From JBCCSZ01 sp039199225 (lineage in GTDB: Bacteria; Bacteroidota; Bacteroidia; Chitinophagales; Saprospiraceae), in contig JBCCSZ010000206.1 of NCBI GenBank assembly GCA_039199225.1, positions 1 to 14,463 on the forward strand: a stretch of 14,463 nucleotides of DNA, read 5' to 3'. A model generated the notes under the pieces. It worked only from the letters and a program-made list of their open reading frames with translations, had not been told where the DNA came from and did no database searches. The translations under genes and the position numbers were made by a program. Below, in pieces: positions 6,504-14,260 of the stretch; the stretch's first letter is position 1; every line of letters starts with the position of its first letter.

Positions 6504-6630
6504 GCCGCCTTTTCCATATTATCACATACTTTAAGACAACTGATACGATTGAACCAAGGCTGAGCAAGGATGAAACAGCCAATTCGTATACCCTTGCCTA
6601 ATATTTTTTAACGTTCAATTACTTCCGGGT

Positions 6631-8070
6631 ATGAAACAAAAACGAGTCATAGTTTGGTTTCGACAAGACCTTCGCCTTCACGACAATGAGGCACTTGCAC
6701 ATGCGATCAGCAATGCGGAGGAGATTCTTCCTGTATTTATTTTTGATCCAAGGGTGTTCGAAGGGACAACGCGCTTTGGTTTTCCCAAAACTGGCCCTCA
6801 TCGCGCCAAATTCATCATCGAAAGTGTTCGCGACCTTCGCCAATCTCTGCGCAGCTTGGGGAGCGACCTGTACGTCAGAGTCGGTAAGCCGGAGGATGAG
6901 TTGTTTCATTTGGCCCGATTGATGAAGTCCAGCTGGATTTTCTGCAATCGCGAACGTACGCAGGAAGAGGTAGACGTTCAGGATGCCTTGGAACAAAAGC
7001 TCTGGTCTGTCGGTCAAGAGATTATATATTCCAGGGGTAAGATGCTGTATTACACACAGGATTTACCTTTTCCTGTTACGCACACACCCGATGTATTCAC
7101 GACTTTTCGAAAGGAGGTCGAGCGATTCGTGCAGGTACGCGAGCCGCTGCCTTCCCCACGGGCATCAGATTTTCAGCCTCTTTCCATCGAGTTGGATATG
7201 GGCGAAATTCCGGATGTTCAGGACTTTGGCCATGATCCTGTGGAGCCAGACCATCGAGCAGTCCTCGATTTTAAGGGGGGCGAAACGGCTGGTTTGGAGC
7301 GACTGAACTACTACCTTTGGGAAAGTGATTGCATCAAGGATTATAAGGAAACCCGCAATGGCCTGCTTGGCTCGGACTATTCTTCTAAATTTTCGCCCTG
7401 GCTGGCACAAGGTTGCCTTTCGCCCAAGATGATTTATACCGAGCTGAAGCGATACGAGCGAATCCGCGTCAAGAATAAATCCACCTATTGGATGTTTTTT
7501 GAACTCCTCTGGCGGGACTTTTTCCGCTTGATGGGTAAAAAGCATGGCAATAACATCTTTTTGCGAGGCGGTACTCGTCAAACCATCGATCGCAGCTTGC
7601 GAAACGACCACCACCTGCTCAACCTTTGGAAGGAAGGCCGGACTGGTGTGCCATTCATCGATGCCAATATGCGGGAGTTGAAACATACCGGCTTCATGTC
7701 CAATCGCGGAAGGCAAAATGTAGCCAGTTTCCTAGTCAAAGACCTCTCGGTCAATTGGCAGATGGGCGCAGAATACTTCGAATCGATGTTGATCGATTAC
7801 GATCCCTGTAGCAATTGGGGGAATTGGAACTATGTGGCTGGCGTTGGAAGTGATCCGCGTGAGAATCGCTATTTCAACATCTTGAAGCAGGCCAAGCGCT
7901 ACGACCCACAAGGGAAATTCATCAAACATTGGCTACCCGAACTTAAGGGCGTGCCTGCAGATAAAATCCATTCGCTACAAAGCTTGTCTGAGGCCGAATT
8001 GTCGCGCAGCCGTGTGCGGATTGGTGCAGACTACCCACGAGCGATGATCAATATGTCTCGCTGGCGGTAA
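6631..8070 (+). CDS. DASH-type cryptochrome / photolyase (FAD-binding)
   Basis: A 479-residue flavoprotein of the cryptochrome/photolyase family. Residues 4-130 form the N-terminal alpha/beta domain (VIVWFRQDLRLHDNEAL at 6-22, PVFIFDPR at 34-41). The DASH subgroup is shown by KTGPHRAKFIIESVRDLR (53-70), GSDLYVRVGKPEDEL and DLPFPVTHTPDVFTTFRKEVE (144-164). The C-terminal helical FAD domain includes YSSKFSPWLAQGCLSP (250-265), ELLWRDFFRLMGKKHG (291-306), GRTGVPFIDANMREL (336-350) and TGFMSNRGRQNVASFLVKDL (353-372). It ends with DYDPCSNWGNWNYVAGVGS (389-407), running into the DASH-specific DPRENRYFN. DASH proteins repair cyclobutane pyrimidine dimers mainly in single-stranded or loop DNA and may also act as blue-light sensors; the known family members bind MTHF as antenna. 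Length is typical of bacterial DASH proteins and no key block is missing. Cytosolic, monocistronic, with no second photolyase or MerR-type light regulator nearby. The start at 6631 opens directly into the first beta strand. Confidence 0.95.
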   Translation: MKQKRVIVWFRQDLRLHDNEALAHAISNAEEILPVFIFDPRVFEGTTRFGFPKTGPHRAKFIIESVRDLRQSLRSLGSDLYVRVGKPEDELFHLARLMKSSWIFCNRERTQEEVDVQDALEQKLWSVGQEIIYSRGKMLYYTQDLPFPVTHTPDVFTTFRKEVERFVQVREPLPSPRASDFQPLSIELDMGEIPDVQDFGHDPVEPDHRAVLDFKGGETAGLERLNYYLWESDCIKDYKETRNGLLGSDYSSKFSPWLAQGCLSPKMIYTELKRYERIRVKNKSTYWMFFELLWRDFFRLMGKKHGNNIFLRGGTRQTIDRSLRNDHHLLNLWKEGRTGVPFIDANMRELKHTGFMSNRGRQNVASFLVKDLSVNWQMGAEYFESMLIDYDPCSNWGNWNYVAGVGSDPRENRYFNILKQAKRYDPQGKFIKHWLPELKGVPADKIHSLQSLSEAELSRSRVRIGADYPRAMINMSRWR

Positions 8071-8144
8071 TTTCAGATGAAACAAACTATTTGTTGATAT
8101 GCCTTTATGATCGCCGGGCGGTCAAGGTATTTTTTCCATGCGGT

Positions 8145-8180
8145 GGGGGGACACAGACGACTTGTGTCCCCCCTTCGTTT
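8145..8180 (+). terminator. GC-rich hairpin, probable terminator after the CRY-DASH gene
   Basis: GGGGGGACACA (8145-8155) pairs perfectly with TGTGTCCCCCC (8163-8173) around a 7-base loop, followed by TTCGTTTT. The T-run is interrupted, but an 11-bp stem with six G-C pairs at its base is very stable. It lies 74 bases past the stop codon at 8070. Confidence 0.65.
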
Positions 8181-8291
8181 TGGTGAATTTTCTTAAAATG
8201 ACCCCTCACCGTCAGTCTGCCAGCCCAATCACTAAATGTTTTCCGTATTATTGTACAAGCTTTTCGCTTTCTAGATCGTTTTTGAAGTACC

Positions 8292-8305
8292 TTTTGTTAA
8301 CAAAA
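8292..8305. promoter_or_regulatory. 14-base perfect palindrome before the CotH gene
   Basis: TTTTGTTAACAAAA reads the same on both strands and ends 25 bases before the ATG at 8331. It partly overlaps TACCTTTT (8288-8295), one base off the Bacteroidota -7 consensus, so a repressor bound here would sit on the transcription start. A further small stem GCGAC/GTCGC (8309-8324) lies between it and the start codon. The -33 element is not evident. Confidence 0.4.
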
Positions 8306-8330
8306 TTAGCGACTTTAGGGTCGCCTGCCT

Positions 8331-9929
8331 ATGCTACAGCGTCTACTTCTTTTTTGTTTTATACTCGCTTTTTCAAATGTTTTTTCCCAAGATTTGTACG
8401 ACCTCAACAGCATCAAGGAAGTCCGGCTAAACTTTGAACAGGATAATTGGTTTGAGCTACTCAATGATCTGAAGGATGCCGGAGAAGATGGTCGCCTACT
8501 GGCTCGGCTTACCCTGGATGGTGTTCAATACGACAGCGTCGGAGTACGCTACAAAGGCAATAGTTCCTTTCACAATGTTCGTAAATCGGAGTCTTCCAAA
8601 TTGCCATTCAATGTAAAAGTCAACTATGTTCGGAAAGAGCAAATTTTGCCAGGTGGCTACAAGACCCTCAAATTGTCCAATGTTTTTCGCGATCCCAGTT
8701 TTCTAAGAGAGGTGGTTGCCTACGAAGTGGTCAGAGATTACATGCCTGCCCCCAGAGCCAACTACGCGCTGGTGTATGTGAATGACAAAAAACTGGGGCT
8801 GTACAATTTAACGGAGTCGGTGGATAAAGCCTTTCTGCAAAAGCATTTTGATTACGCCAAAGGTTTCCTTTTTAAATGTGATCCAACTTGGGATGCACAA
8901 AGCATCAATGGTTGTCCAAAGGGGGAGAAGGCGTCTTTGATATACCAAGGCACAGATTCTCTCTGCTACATGGGCAATTACGAGCTGAAGAGTAAATGTG
9001 GTTGGTCTGATTTGATTCGTCTGACTAGGGTATTGGAGAAATCGCCAGAGAAAATCGAAGCTATGCTCAACGTAGACCAGGTATTGTGGATGCATGCTTT
9101 TAACAATGTAGTGGTCAATCTCGATAGCTACACCGGTCGTTTGTGTCACAATTACTACCTGTATGAGGATTCTTTCGGTATTTTCCAGCCCATTGTTTGG
9201 GATATGAATTTGTCATTTGGTGGATTTCGCTTTGATGGCAACAAGCCTTCGCCCATGTCCAATGAAGACATGCAAAAGATGGGCTTATTCCTTCATTACC
9301 GCAACGATTTTCGTCCGCTCATCAGCAAGTTGCTCAAGAACTCGCTCAATCGTAAGATATATGTGGCGCATGTTAAGACCATACTCGAAGAGCAATTTTT
9401 GAGTGGAAAATTCAACGATCGGACCATTGAGCTCCAAAAACAGATCGATTCTTATGTCAAAAACGATGAAAACAAGCTGTATGCTTATGAAAGCTTTACT
9501 GGAAACCTGACACAAACGGCCATGGCTGGCAAGTCAAAAATCATTGGGCTGCGGGAATTGATGGACGCTCGTCAAGTGCATCTCCAAGAACATCCGCTGC
9601 TCAAAAAGGAGACACCAGTGATCCGTGATGTTGAACACCTCAGTGAAGACAATAAACTCATCATCCGAGCCAAGCTGGAAAAGGAGAAAAATGTCTACCT
9701 AGCGTATCGATACGAACCTTTTGCCCCTTTCACCCGCATTGCCCTGTTTGACGATGGGACACACGACGATATGCAGGCGGGCGATGGTATTTATGGCGTG
9801 GCAATCGAAAAGAAAGAGATGTGCCAATATTACATCATTGCAGAAAACGATCGGACGGCCAGCCTGTCTCCACAAAAGGCGGCCTATGAGTTTTACGAGT
9901 TTAAGTCCAGTCTGCAGGCTTCTCAATAA
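8331..9929 (+). CDS. Secreted CotH family protein (atypical kinase fold) with C-terminal beta domain
   Basis: A 532-residue exported protein. A signal peptide (about 1-19, MLQRLLLFCFILAFSNVFS before Gln20) precedes a CotH domain (PF08757, about 28-390). Recognisable blocks are VGVRYKGNSSF (70-80), LKLSNVFRDPSFLREVVAYEV (114-134; the R/E-bearing helix), PRANYALVYVNDKKLGLYNLTESVD (141-165), NLDSYTGRLCHNYYLYED (263-280) and IVWDMNLSFGG (288-298). In Bacillus CotH the essential aspartates are D228 and D251; Asp265 and Asp291 here are the likely equivalents, with similar spacing, so the kinase site appears complete. CotH proteins phosphorylate secreted or spore-coat proteins. The C-terminal ~110 residues (about 415-525) look like an Ig-like or choice-of-anchor domain with a calcium-loop-like DDGTHDDMQAGDGIYG. 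No sorting domain is seen, so the protein may remain in the periplasm. The gene stands alone and no obvious substrate adjoins. In Bacteroidota such proteins are common but functionally uncharacterised. Confidence 0.92.
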   Translation: MLQRLLLFCFILAFSNVFSQDLYDLNSIKEVRLNFEQDNWFELLNDLKDAGEDGRLLARLTLDGVQYDSVGVRYKGNSSFHNVRKSESSKLPFNVKVNYVRKEQILPGGYKTLKLSNVFRDPSFLREVVAYEVVRDYMPAPRANYALVYVNDKKLGLYNLTESVDKAFLQKHFDYAKGFLFKCDPTWDAQSINGCPKGEKASLIYQGTDSLCYMGNYELKSKCGWSDLIRLTRVLEKSPEKIEAMLNVDQVLWMHAFNNVVVNLDSYTGRLCHNYYLYEDSFGIFQPIVWDMNLSFGGFRFDGNKPSPMSNEDMQKMGLFLHYRNDFRPLISKLLKNSLNRKIYVAHVKTILEEQFLSGKFNDRTIELQKQIDSYVKNDENKLYAYESFTGNLTQTAMAGKSKIIGLRELMDARQVHLQEHPLLKKETPVIRDVEHLSEDNKLIIRAKLEKEKNVYLAYRYEPFAPFTRIALFDDGTHDDMQAGDGIYGVAIEKKEMCQYYIIAENDRTASLSPQKAAYEFYEFKSSLQASQ

Positions 9930-10012
9930 AACGAATCACACGCAACTTGAACAAGCTCAAATAAAAATGTCCGCTCTAATGCCAGGATGCTGACTTTCAC
10001 GGCATTGAGGCG

Positions 10013-10043
10013 TTGGTGATGGCAGCAGAAATTAGTAGCTTTA
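10013..10043 (+). promoter_or_regulatory. Candidate Bacteroidota promoter of the gld cluster
   Basis: TTGG (10013-10016) and TAGCTTTA (10036-10043) are separated by 19 bases, matching the -33/-7 layout of Bacteroidota housekeeping promoters; the -7 box differs from TAnnTTTG only in the last base. Transcription would begin near 10050, leaving a leader of about 15 bases before the gldA ATG at 10065. Confidence 0.5.
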
Positions 10044-10064
10044 CGCCCGCTTAACAACAGATAC

Positions 10065-10973
10065 ATGTCGGTCAAGGTACAACAACTTACAAAGATATAC
10101 GGTCAGCAGCGCGCTGTCGACAATGCTTCTTTCACCGCAAAAAAGGGAGAAGTACTGGGCTTTTTGGGACCCAATGGTGCTGGAAAGACTACGACCATGA
10201 AGGTCATCACCTGCTTTTTGCCAGCTACCGAAGGCCAGGTTGAGGTTTGCGGCTTTGATACGGAGAAGGCACCCATGGATGTTCGTCGGAACATCGGTTA
10301 CCTGCCAGAACACAATCCGCTCTACAAAGACTTGTATGTGCGGGAGTACCTACAGTTTGTAGCTGGTTTGCACCATTTGTCGAACAAGAAGAAGCGGATT
10401 GATGAAATGATTGAGCGGACGGGCCTGGAGAGGGAGCAATACAAGCAAATTGGTGCTTTATCTAAGGGATATCGCCAGCGGGTCGGCTTGGCCCAAGCCT
10501 TGCTACACGATCCACAAGTGCTTATCCTTGATGAGCCAACCTCTGGTCTGGACCCCAACCAATTGGTTGAGATTCGACAGCTGATCAAGTCCATTGGTCA
10601 GGAAAAGACCGTTATTTTTTCGACGCACATCATGCAAGAAGTCCAGGCGCTTTGCGACCGGGTGATCATCATCAATCAAGGGAAAATCGTGGCGGATGAT
10701 CCCATCGAATCCCTACAAAATCGAGTATCAGGCGAGGCAGTAGTCATCGTAGAATTCTTGGAAAAAACCAGCGCCAAGGCCCTGACCAGCATCAAGGGGG
10801 TCAAGCGGGTGAAGCTGCTGGAAAACAGGCGTTGGCAATTGATCTCGGATACGAAAAAGGATATTCGGTCGGATATTTTTAAATTTGCAGTGGACAATGG
10901 GCTGACGATGATCGAAATGCGCAAGGAGGTGTTCAGCGTAGAGGATGTTTTCCAGACATTGACACAAAATTGA
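10065..10973 (+). CDS. gldA: Gliding-motility ABC transporter ATP-binding subunit GldA
   Basis: A 302-residue cytosolic ATPase. The nucleotide-binding domain shows a Walker A GPNGAGKT (35-42), a Q-loop region in which Glu82 (GYLPEHNPL) replaces the usual Gln as in many ABC-2 type ATPases, the signature LSKGYRQRVGLAQAL (132-146), Walker B VLILDEPTSGLDP (152-164) and the H-loop His188. A ~80-residue C-terminal extension follows (about 222-302), as in GldA. The assignment as GldA rather than a generic ABC-2 ATPase rests on high resemblance of the text (PNGAGKTTTMKVITCFLP, LPEHNPLYKDLYVREYL) and on the presence of gldF and gldG downstream. GldA energises the GldAFG complex, required for gliding in Flavobacterium johnsoniae, though its substrate is not known. 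It starts the cluster; a 57-base gap follows before the next gene. The ATG at 10065 is preceded by a promoter-like sequence. Confidence 0.93.
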   Translation: MSVKVQQLTKIYGQQRAVDNASFTAKKGEVLGFLGPNGAGKTTTMKVITCFLPATEGQVEVCGFDTEKAPMDVRRNIGYLPEHNPLYKDLYVREYLQFVAGLHHLSNKKKRIDEMIERTGLEREQYKQIGALSKGYRQRVGLAQALLHDPQVLILDEPTSGLDPNQLVEIRQLIKSIGQEKTVIFSTHIMQEVQALCDRVIIINQGKIVADDPIESLQNRVSGEAVVIVEFLEKTSAKALTSIKGVKRVKLLENRRWQLISDTKKDIRSDIFKFAVDNGLTMIEMRKEVFSVEDVFQTLTQN

Positions 10974-11030
10974 AACAGAGCGAAGCGATTTCCAACTACA
11001 ACCATTGATGAAGTAAAAGGCGATTTTTTG

Positions 11031-11756
11031 GTGAAAAAACTCAATGCATACCTCATCCTGTTTTTGCTGCTTGGCCCTTGGAGCAATCCTTTGTCGGCAC
11101 AGCGGGATACCTTGGTCGAGCTAGGAAAGAACTTCCTCTTCGAAGATGGCATCTACCTTTCGTTCGAATCCTTTCGGACCAATAGGCCCGATTTTACCTG
11201 GAAGGAGCTATCTGCCGATGTTTACACCAATCCACAGACTTTTCTCACACAGCTCGGTCGGGTGAATGTACGCGACTCTGCTGGTTTTTCCATACATCCC
11301 GACAGCCTTTGGGGGCTTTCCCTGGGAGGAATTCCCTACGTACGCCTGGCTCATCGCCCTTTCAACAAGCCCATGAGCGTTTTTGCCGGCTTGCAACTGA
11401 GGGGCAACATATGCTATTTCAGCTTTGAGGATGAGAGTGTTCGGAAAATTCCAATGCCAGTCTACAATCCGTTGACCGGAAAGCCTTACAAAGTAGGTTT
11501 TGTAGAGCGGGTTCAAAAATTGATATACGAAAAACTTATGCGCTTTGAAGATGGCAGCATCGTCGACTTTACCCTCGAAAATTTCAAAGAGTGGATTAAA
11601 GACGATGAAAAACTCCTTAATACGGTCAACGATTTTACCCAGCAAGAGGTGATCGATAAGCTGTTCAAGTGCCTATTGATCTACGACGACCGCAATATCG
11701 TCAAGATTCGGACAACCATCGAGGAGCCATCCAAGAAACGATCATCCAGACAATAA
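11031..11756 (+). CDS. Exported protein of unknown function inside the gld cluster (GTG start)
   Basis: No ATG lies in frame upstream; the GTG at 11031 gives MKKLNAYLILFLLLGPWSNPLSAQ, a clean signal peptide with cleavage after SA-Q or so, so a 241-residue exported protein with a non-ATG start (TTG at 11028 is an alternative). I do not recognise a named family. Visible features: EDGIYLSFESFRTNRPDF early in the mature part, a pattern that recurs in many uncharacterised Bacteroidota exported proteins ('DGIYLxFxxFxxNxP'); a central beta-rich section (about 90-160); a helix-rich, charged C-terminal third (DFTLENFKEWIKDDEKLL); and a basic end (SKKRSSRQ). No metal, catalytic or heme motif and no membrane segment after the signal. 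It is co-directional and close to its neighbours (57 bases after gldA, 23 before gldF), so co-expression with the gliding ABC complex is likely and a periplasmic accessory role is possible, but no function can be stated. Confidence 0.85.
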   Translation: MKKLNAYLILFLLLGPWSNPLSAQRDTLVELGKNFLFEDGIYLSFESFRTNRPDFTWKELSADVYTNPQTFLTQLGRVNVRDSAGFSIHPDSLWGLSLGGIPYVRLAHRPFNKPMSVFAGLQLRGNICYFSFEDESVRKIPMPVYNPLTGKPYKVGFVERVQKLIYEKLMRFEDGSIVDFTLENFKEWIKDDEKLLNTVNDFTQQEVIDKLFKCLLIYDDRNIVKIRTTIEEPSKKRSSRQ

Positions 11757-11779
11757 ATTACAGAAACACAAGCCAAGAC

Positions 11780-12511
11780 ATGCTCAGCATCTTTTTAAAA
11801 GAAGTCAATACCTTTTTCAGTTCTCTTATCGGATATCTTGTCATCGGTATTTTCCTGATCATCATGGGGCTGGTGATGTGGGTCTTTCCCGACTACAGCA
11901 TTCTGTTGTACGAATATGCTACGATGGAGCAGTTGTTTGGAATCGCACCCATCATTTTTGTCTTTTTGATTCCAGCCATCACCATGCGGTCTTTTGCGGA
12001 AGAAAATCAAAGTGGAACCATCGAACTATTGGTGACCCGCCCGCTCAAGGATTGGGAAATCATCAGTGGGAAGTACTTGGCTTGCCTACTGCTGGTGGTC
12101 TTTGCCATCCTACCGACCCTCTTTTACTACTACTCGGTCTATCAACTGGGCGCCCCCCAGGGCAACCTCGACAGTGGCGCCATCATGGGGTCCTACTTAG
12201 GGCTGATCTTGCTGGGAGGTACATTCGTTGCCATCGGCATTTTTGCCTCTTCCCTGACCAATAACCAGATCGTTGCTTTTGTGCTGGCTACTTTTCTGTG
12301 TTTCTTTTTTTACTATGCCTTTTTTTACCTGAGTAAACTGCCCGTATTTGTCGGTCGAGTCGACGATTTGGTGCAGATGCTCGGCATTGATTATCACTAT
12401 ACATCCATCAGCCGGGGGGTGGTCGATACCCGGGATTTGATTTACTTTTTTTCGATCATCTTGTTTTTTGGCTTTTTGACACAACTCTCCCTGTCTCGCC
12501 GCAAATGGTAG
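11780..12511 (+). CDS. gldF: Gliding-motility ABC transporter permease subunit GldF
   Basis: A 243-residue inner-membrane protein with about six hydrophobic helices, the layout of an ABC-2 type permease. The start at 11780 (MLSIFLKEVNTFFSS) is chosen because the frame's earlier ATG at 11669 would add 37 hydrophilic residues and overlap the preceding gene by 88 bases. GldF-type features include the N-terminal FLKEVNTFFSSLIGYLVIGIFL, the cytoplasmic loop AITMRSFAEENQSGTIELLVTRPLKD with the conserved E and TxPxxD-like motif that contacts the ATPase, and a terminal LSLSRRKW. In F. johnsoniae, GldF with GldG and GldA forms one complex. It lies 23 bases after the exported unknown protein and 36 bases before gldG, an evident operon. 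No missing segments relative to the usual ~240 residues. Confidence 0.93.
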   Translation: MLSIFLKEVNTFFSSLIGYLVIGIFLIIMGLVMWVFPDYSILLYEYATMEQLFGIAPIIFVFLIPAITMRSFAEENQSGTIELLVTRPLKDWEIISGKYLACLLLVVFAILPTLFYYYSVYQLGAPQGNLDSGAIMGSYLGLILLGGTFVAIGIFASSLTNNQIVAFVLATFLCFFFYYAFFYLSKLPVFVGRVDDLVQMLGIDYHYTSISRGVVDTRDLIYFFSIILFFGFLTQLSLSRRKW

Positions 12512-12547
12512 GAAGCAGGTCGTCGATTTTTGAAGAATTAAGACTAA

Positions 12548-14248
12548 ATGGCTAAGAATAAAAAAATACAATCGTTTGTTCAGCTGGGTTTGATGACTGG
12601 CATCTTGATATTTCTCAATATCCTGGGTTCTGCCGTCTATAGCCACATCGACCTGACAGAAGACAAGCGGTTTACCCTCTCCGAACCGACTGTAGAAATG
12701 ATCGAAGACCTGGATGAGGTGATCTTTGTGAAAATATTGCTCCAGGGCCAATTTCCCGCAGGTTTTAAGCGCCTACAACGCGCCACTGTGGAGATGTTGG
12801 ACGAGTTTCGGTCGATTTCCAGCCTCATAGAATACGAGTTTGAAGATCCCAATGAAGGTACCGTTGAGCAAAAAAACCAAGCTCGAAAAATGCTGGAGGA
12901 ACAGGGCATCCGGCCGACCACCTTGTTTATTAAGGACGGAAGCAGCTCCAAAAACATAGCGATCTATCCATTTGCCATCCTTTATTACAAAGGCCGCCAG
13001 TTTACAGTCAATTTGTTGGAGAGTGAAATGTTGGGGGTTCCCAATCAGGTGGTGCTCAATAATTCTGTCAGCCTACTGGAATACAAATTTGCCAATGCCA
13101 TTCAAAAGTTACAGCTCTATCGCAAGCGCCCCATCTTGTTTTTGCAAGGCCATGGTGAGTTGTTGGAAGTGCAAACGGCCGACCTGCGAAAAAGCATAAA
13201 GCCCTACTATAATTATGGTGATGTTCGCCTGGATTCCATTTATTCCATCAAGCCGGAAGTAGCGGCGCTCATTGTTGCCAAGCCACGTACACCTTTCTCA
13301 GAACGCGACAAATTCATCATCGACCAATACGTGATGAATGGGGGCAAAGTTTTGTGGTTAATCGATGCGCTGAATGTCAACCTGGACAGCCTGCGACGAC
13401 AACGGGAATACATCCCGCTGCCCTACGACCTGAACTTGGAAAGCATGCTGTTCAAATATGGCGCCCGCATTCAACCCAACTTACTACTGGACTGGTTTGC
13501 CACTCAGATACCGATGGTGACCGGAACCTTGGGCTCGGGCAATCAATTCGAACTATTCAAATGGTTCTACCACCCATTGGTTTCTTCGGCATCCGAGCAT
13601 CCTGTGTCCAAGGGCTTGGATCGGGTCAATATGTTTTTTCCAAGTACGATTGATACCATCCGAACTAAAACACCCGTGAAGAAAACCGTCCTGTTGGCCT
13701 CTTCGGAACGCAGCCGGATGCAAAAATACCTGACCCGTCTCAATTTCGAAATCCTCCGTTACAAGCCGGATGCCACTAAGTTCAATGCTGGACGACAGCC
13801 AGTGGCGGTGATGCTGGAAGGGATTTTTCCCTCTGCCTTCGACGGCCGGGTGTCCGAGTCCATGCGGGAAGGACTCCAACAGATCAATCAAGATTTTAAG
13901 CCCCGCAGTGAACCCACTCGAATGCTGGTGGTTTCGGATGGAGATGTTCCCAAAAACCTATACGACCCTCGAACCAAGAAGATCAGCCCCATGGGCTACA
14001 ATCAATTTGAACAAGTTACCTTTGGTAATAAAGACTTTATGATCAACGCCATCGAATATTTGCTGGACGATACCGGTGTCATCGAGGCGCGTTCCAAGGA
14101 AGTGAAACTAAGACTGCTCGATACGGCCAAAGCTCGGGAGGAAAGTACTAAGTGGCAGGTGTTCAACATCGGTATGCCGCTGGTTTTTCTGGCGATCTTT
14201 GGTTTTATTTACCTATATATTCGGCGGCGCCGCTTTGCGCAGCCTTAA
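12548..14248 (+). CDS. gldG: Gliding-motility ABC transporter auxiliary subunit GldG
   Basis: A 566-residue inner-membrane protein. An N-terminal membrane helix (about 11-31) is followed by the GldG hallmark HIDLTEDKRFTLSEPT (33-48). The large periplasmic part matches the ABC-2 auxiliary domain (PF09822): 'RPILFLQGHGEL' (about 195-206), 'VMNGGKVLWLIDALNVNLDSL' (about 263-283) and 'RMLVVSDGDVPKN' near 459-471. A second membrane helix (about 541-558) and a basic C-terminal tail (IRRRRFAQP) close the protein. The two-helix topology and length agree with GldG. Its role in the GldAFG complex is structural or substrate handling; there is no ATPase motif. It follows gldF by 36 bases and precedes the next gene by 12 bases. 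Confidence 0.93.
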   Translation: MAKNKKIQSFVQLGLMTGILIFLNILGSAVYSHIDLTEDKRFTLSEPTVEMIEDLDEVIFVKILLQGQFPAGFKRLQRATVEMLDEFRSISSLIEYEFEDPNEGTVEQKNQARKMLEEQGIRPTTLFIKDGSSSKNIAIYPFAILYYKGRQFTVNLLESEMLGVPNQVVLNNSVSLLEYKFANAIQKLQLYRKRPILFLQGHGELLEVQTADLRKSIKPYYNYGDVRLDSIYSIKPEVAALIVAKPRTPFSERDKFIIDQYVMNGGKVLWLIDALNVNLDSLRRQREYIPLPYDLNLESMLFKYGARIQPNLLLDWFATQIPMVTGTLGSGNQFELFKWFYHPLVSSASEHPVSKGLDRVNMFFPSTIDTIRTKTPVKKTVLLASSERSRMQKYLTRLNFEILRYKPDATKFNAGRQPVAVMLEGIFPSAFDGRVSESMREGLQQINQDFKPRSEPTRMLVVSDGDVPKNLYDPRTKKISPMGYNQFEQVTFGNKDFMINAIEYLLDDTGVIEARSKEVKLRLLDTAKAREESTKWQVFNIGMPLVFLAIFGFIYLYIRRRRFAQP

Positions 14249-14260
14249 ATCGGAGACATT

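Larger units (their letters stand above)
6192..6630. other. 439-base divergent intergenic region
   Basis: No convincing gene lies here. It separates the minus-strand lipoprotein operon from the plus-strand cryptochrome gene. It holds the minus-strand -7 box at 6258-6265, the palindrome at 6227-6236, and a 10-bp inverted repeat at 6470-6503. The only notable small frame is 14 codons including the stop (6570-6611), without coding character. The stretch 6266-6460 is AT-rich and shows nothing else I can name. Confidence 0.6.

Noticed and set aside
6570..6611. 13-residue open frame between the inverted repeat and the CRY-DASH gene
   Set aside because: Too short to judge; it has no usable ribosome-binding sequence at proper spacing and no recognisable leader-peptide codon run.
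8138..8437. Plus-strand open frame of 99 codons after the CRY-DASH gene
   Set aside because: It runs through the perfect terminator hairpin and overlaps the signal peptide region of the CotH gene in another frame; its composition is not protein-like.
9979..10006. AATGCC/GGCATT inverted repeat after the CotH gene as a terminator
   Set aside because: The 6-bp stem has a 16-base loop and no following T-run.
11669..11779. Earlier in-frame start for gldF at 11669
   Set aside because: It would lie inside the preceding gene and add a hydrophilic extension not typical of GldF; the ATG at 11780 gives the usual N-terminus.
12197..12751. Minus-strand 184-codon frame across the gldF/gldG junction
   Set aside because: It is antisense to two well-supported genes and carries no recognisable motif.
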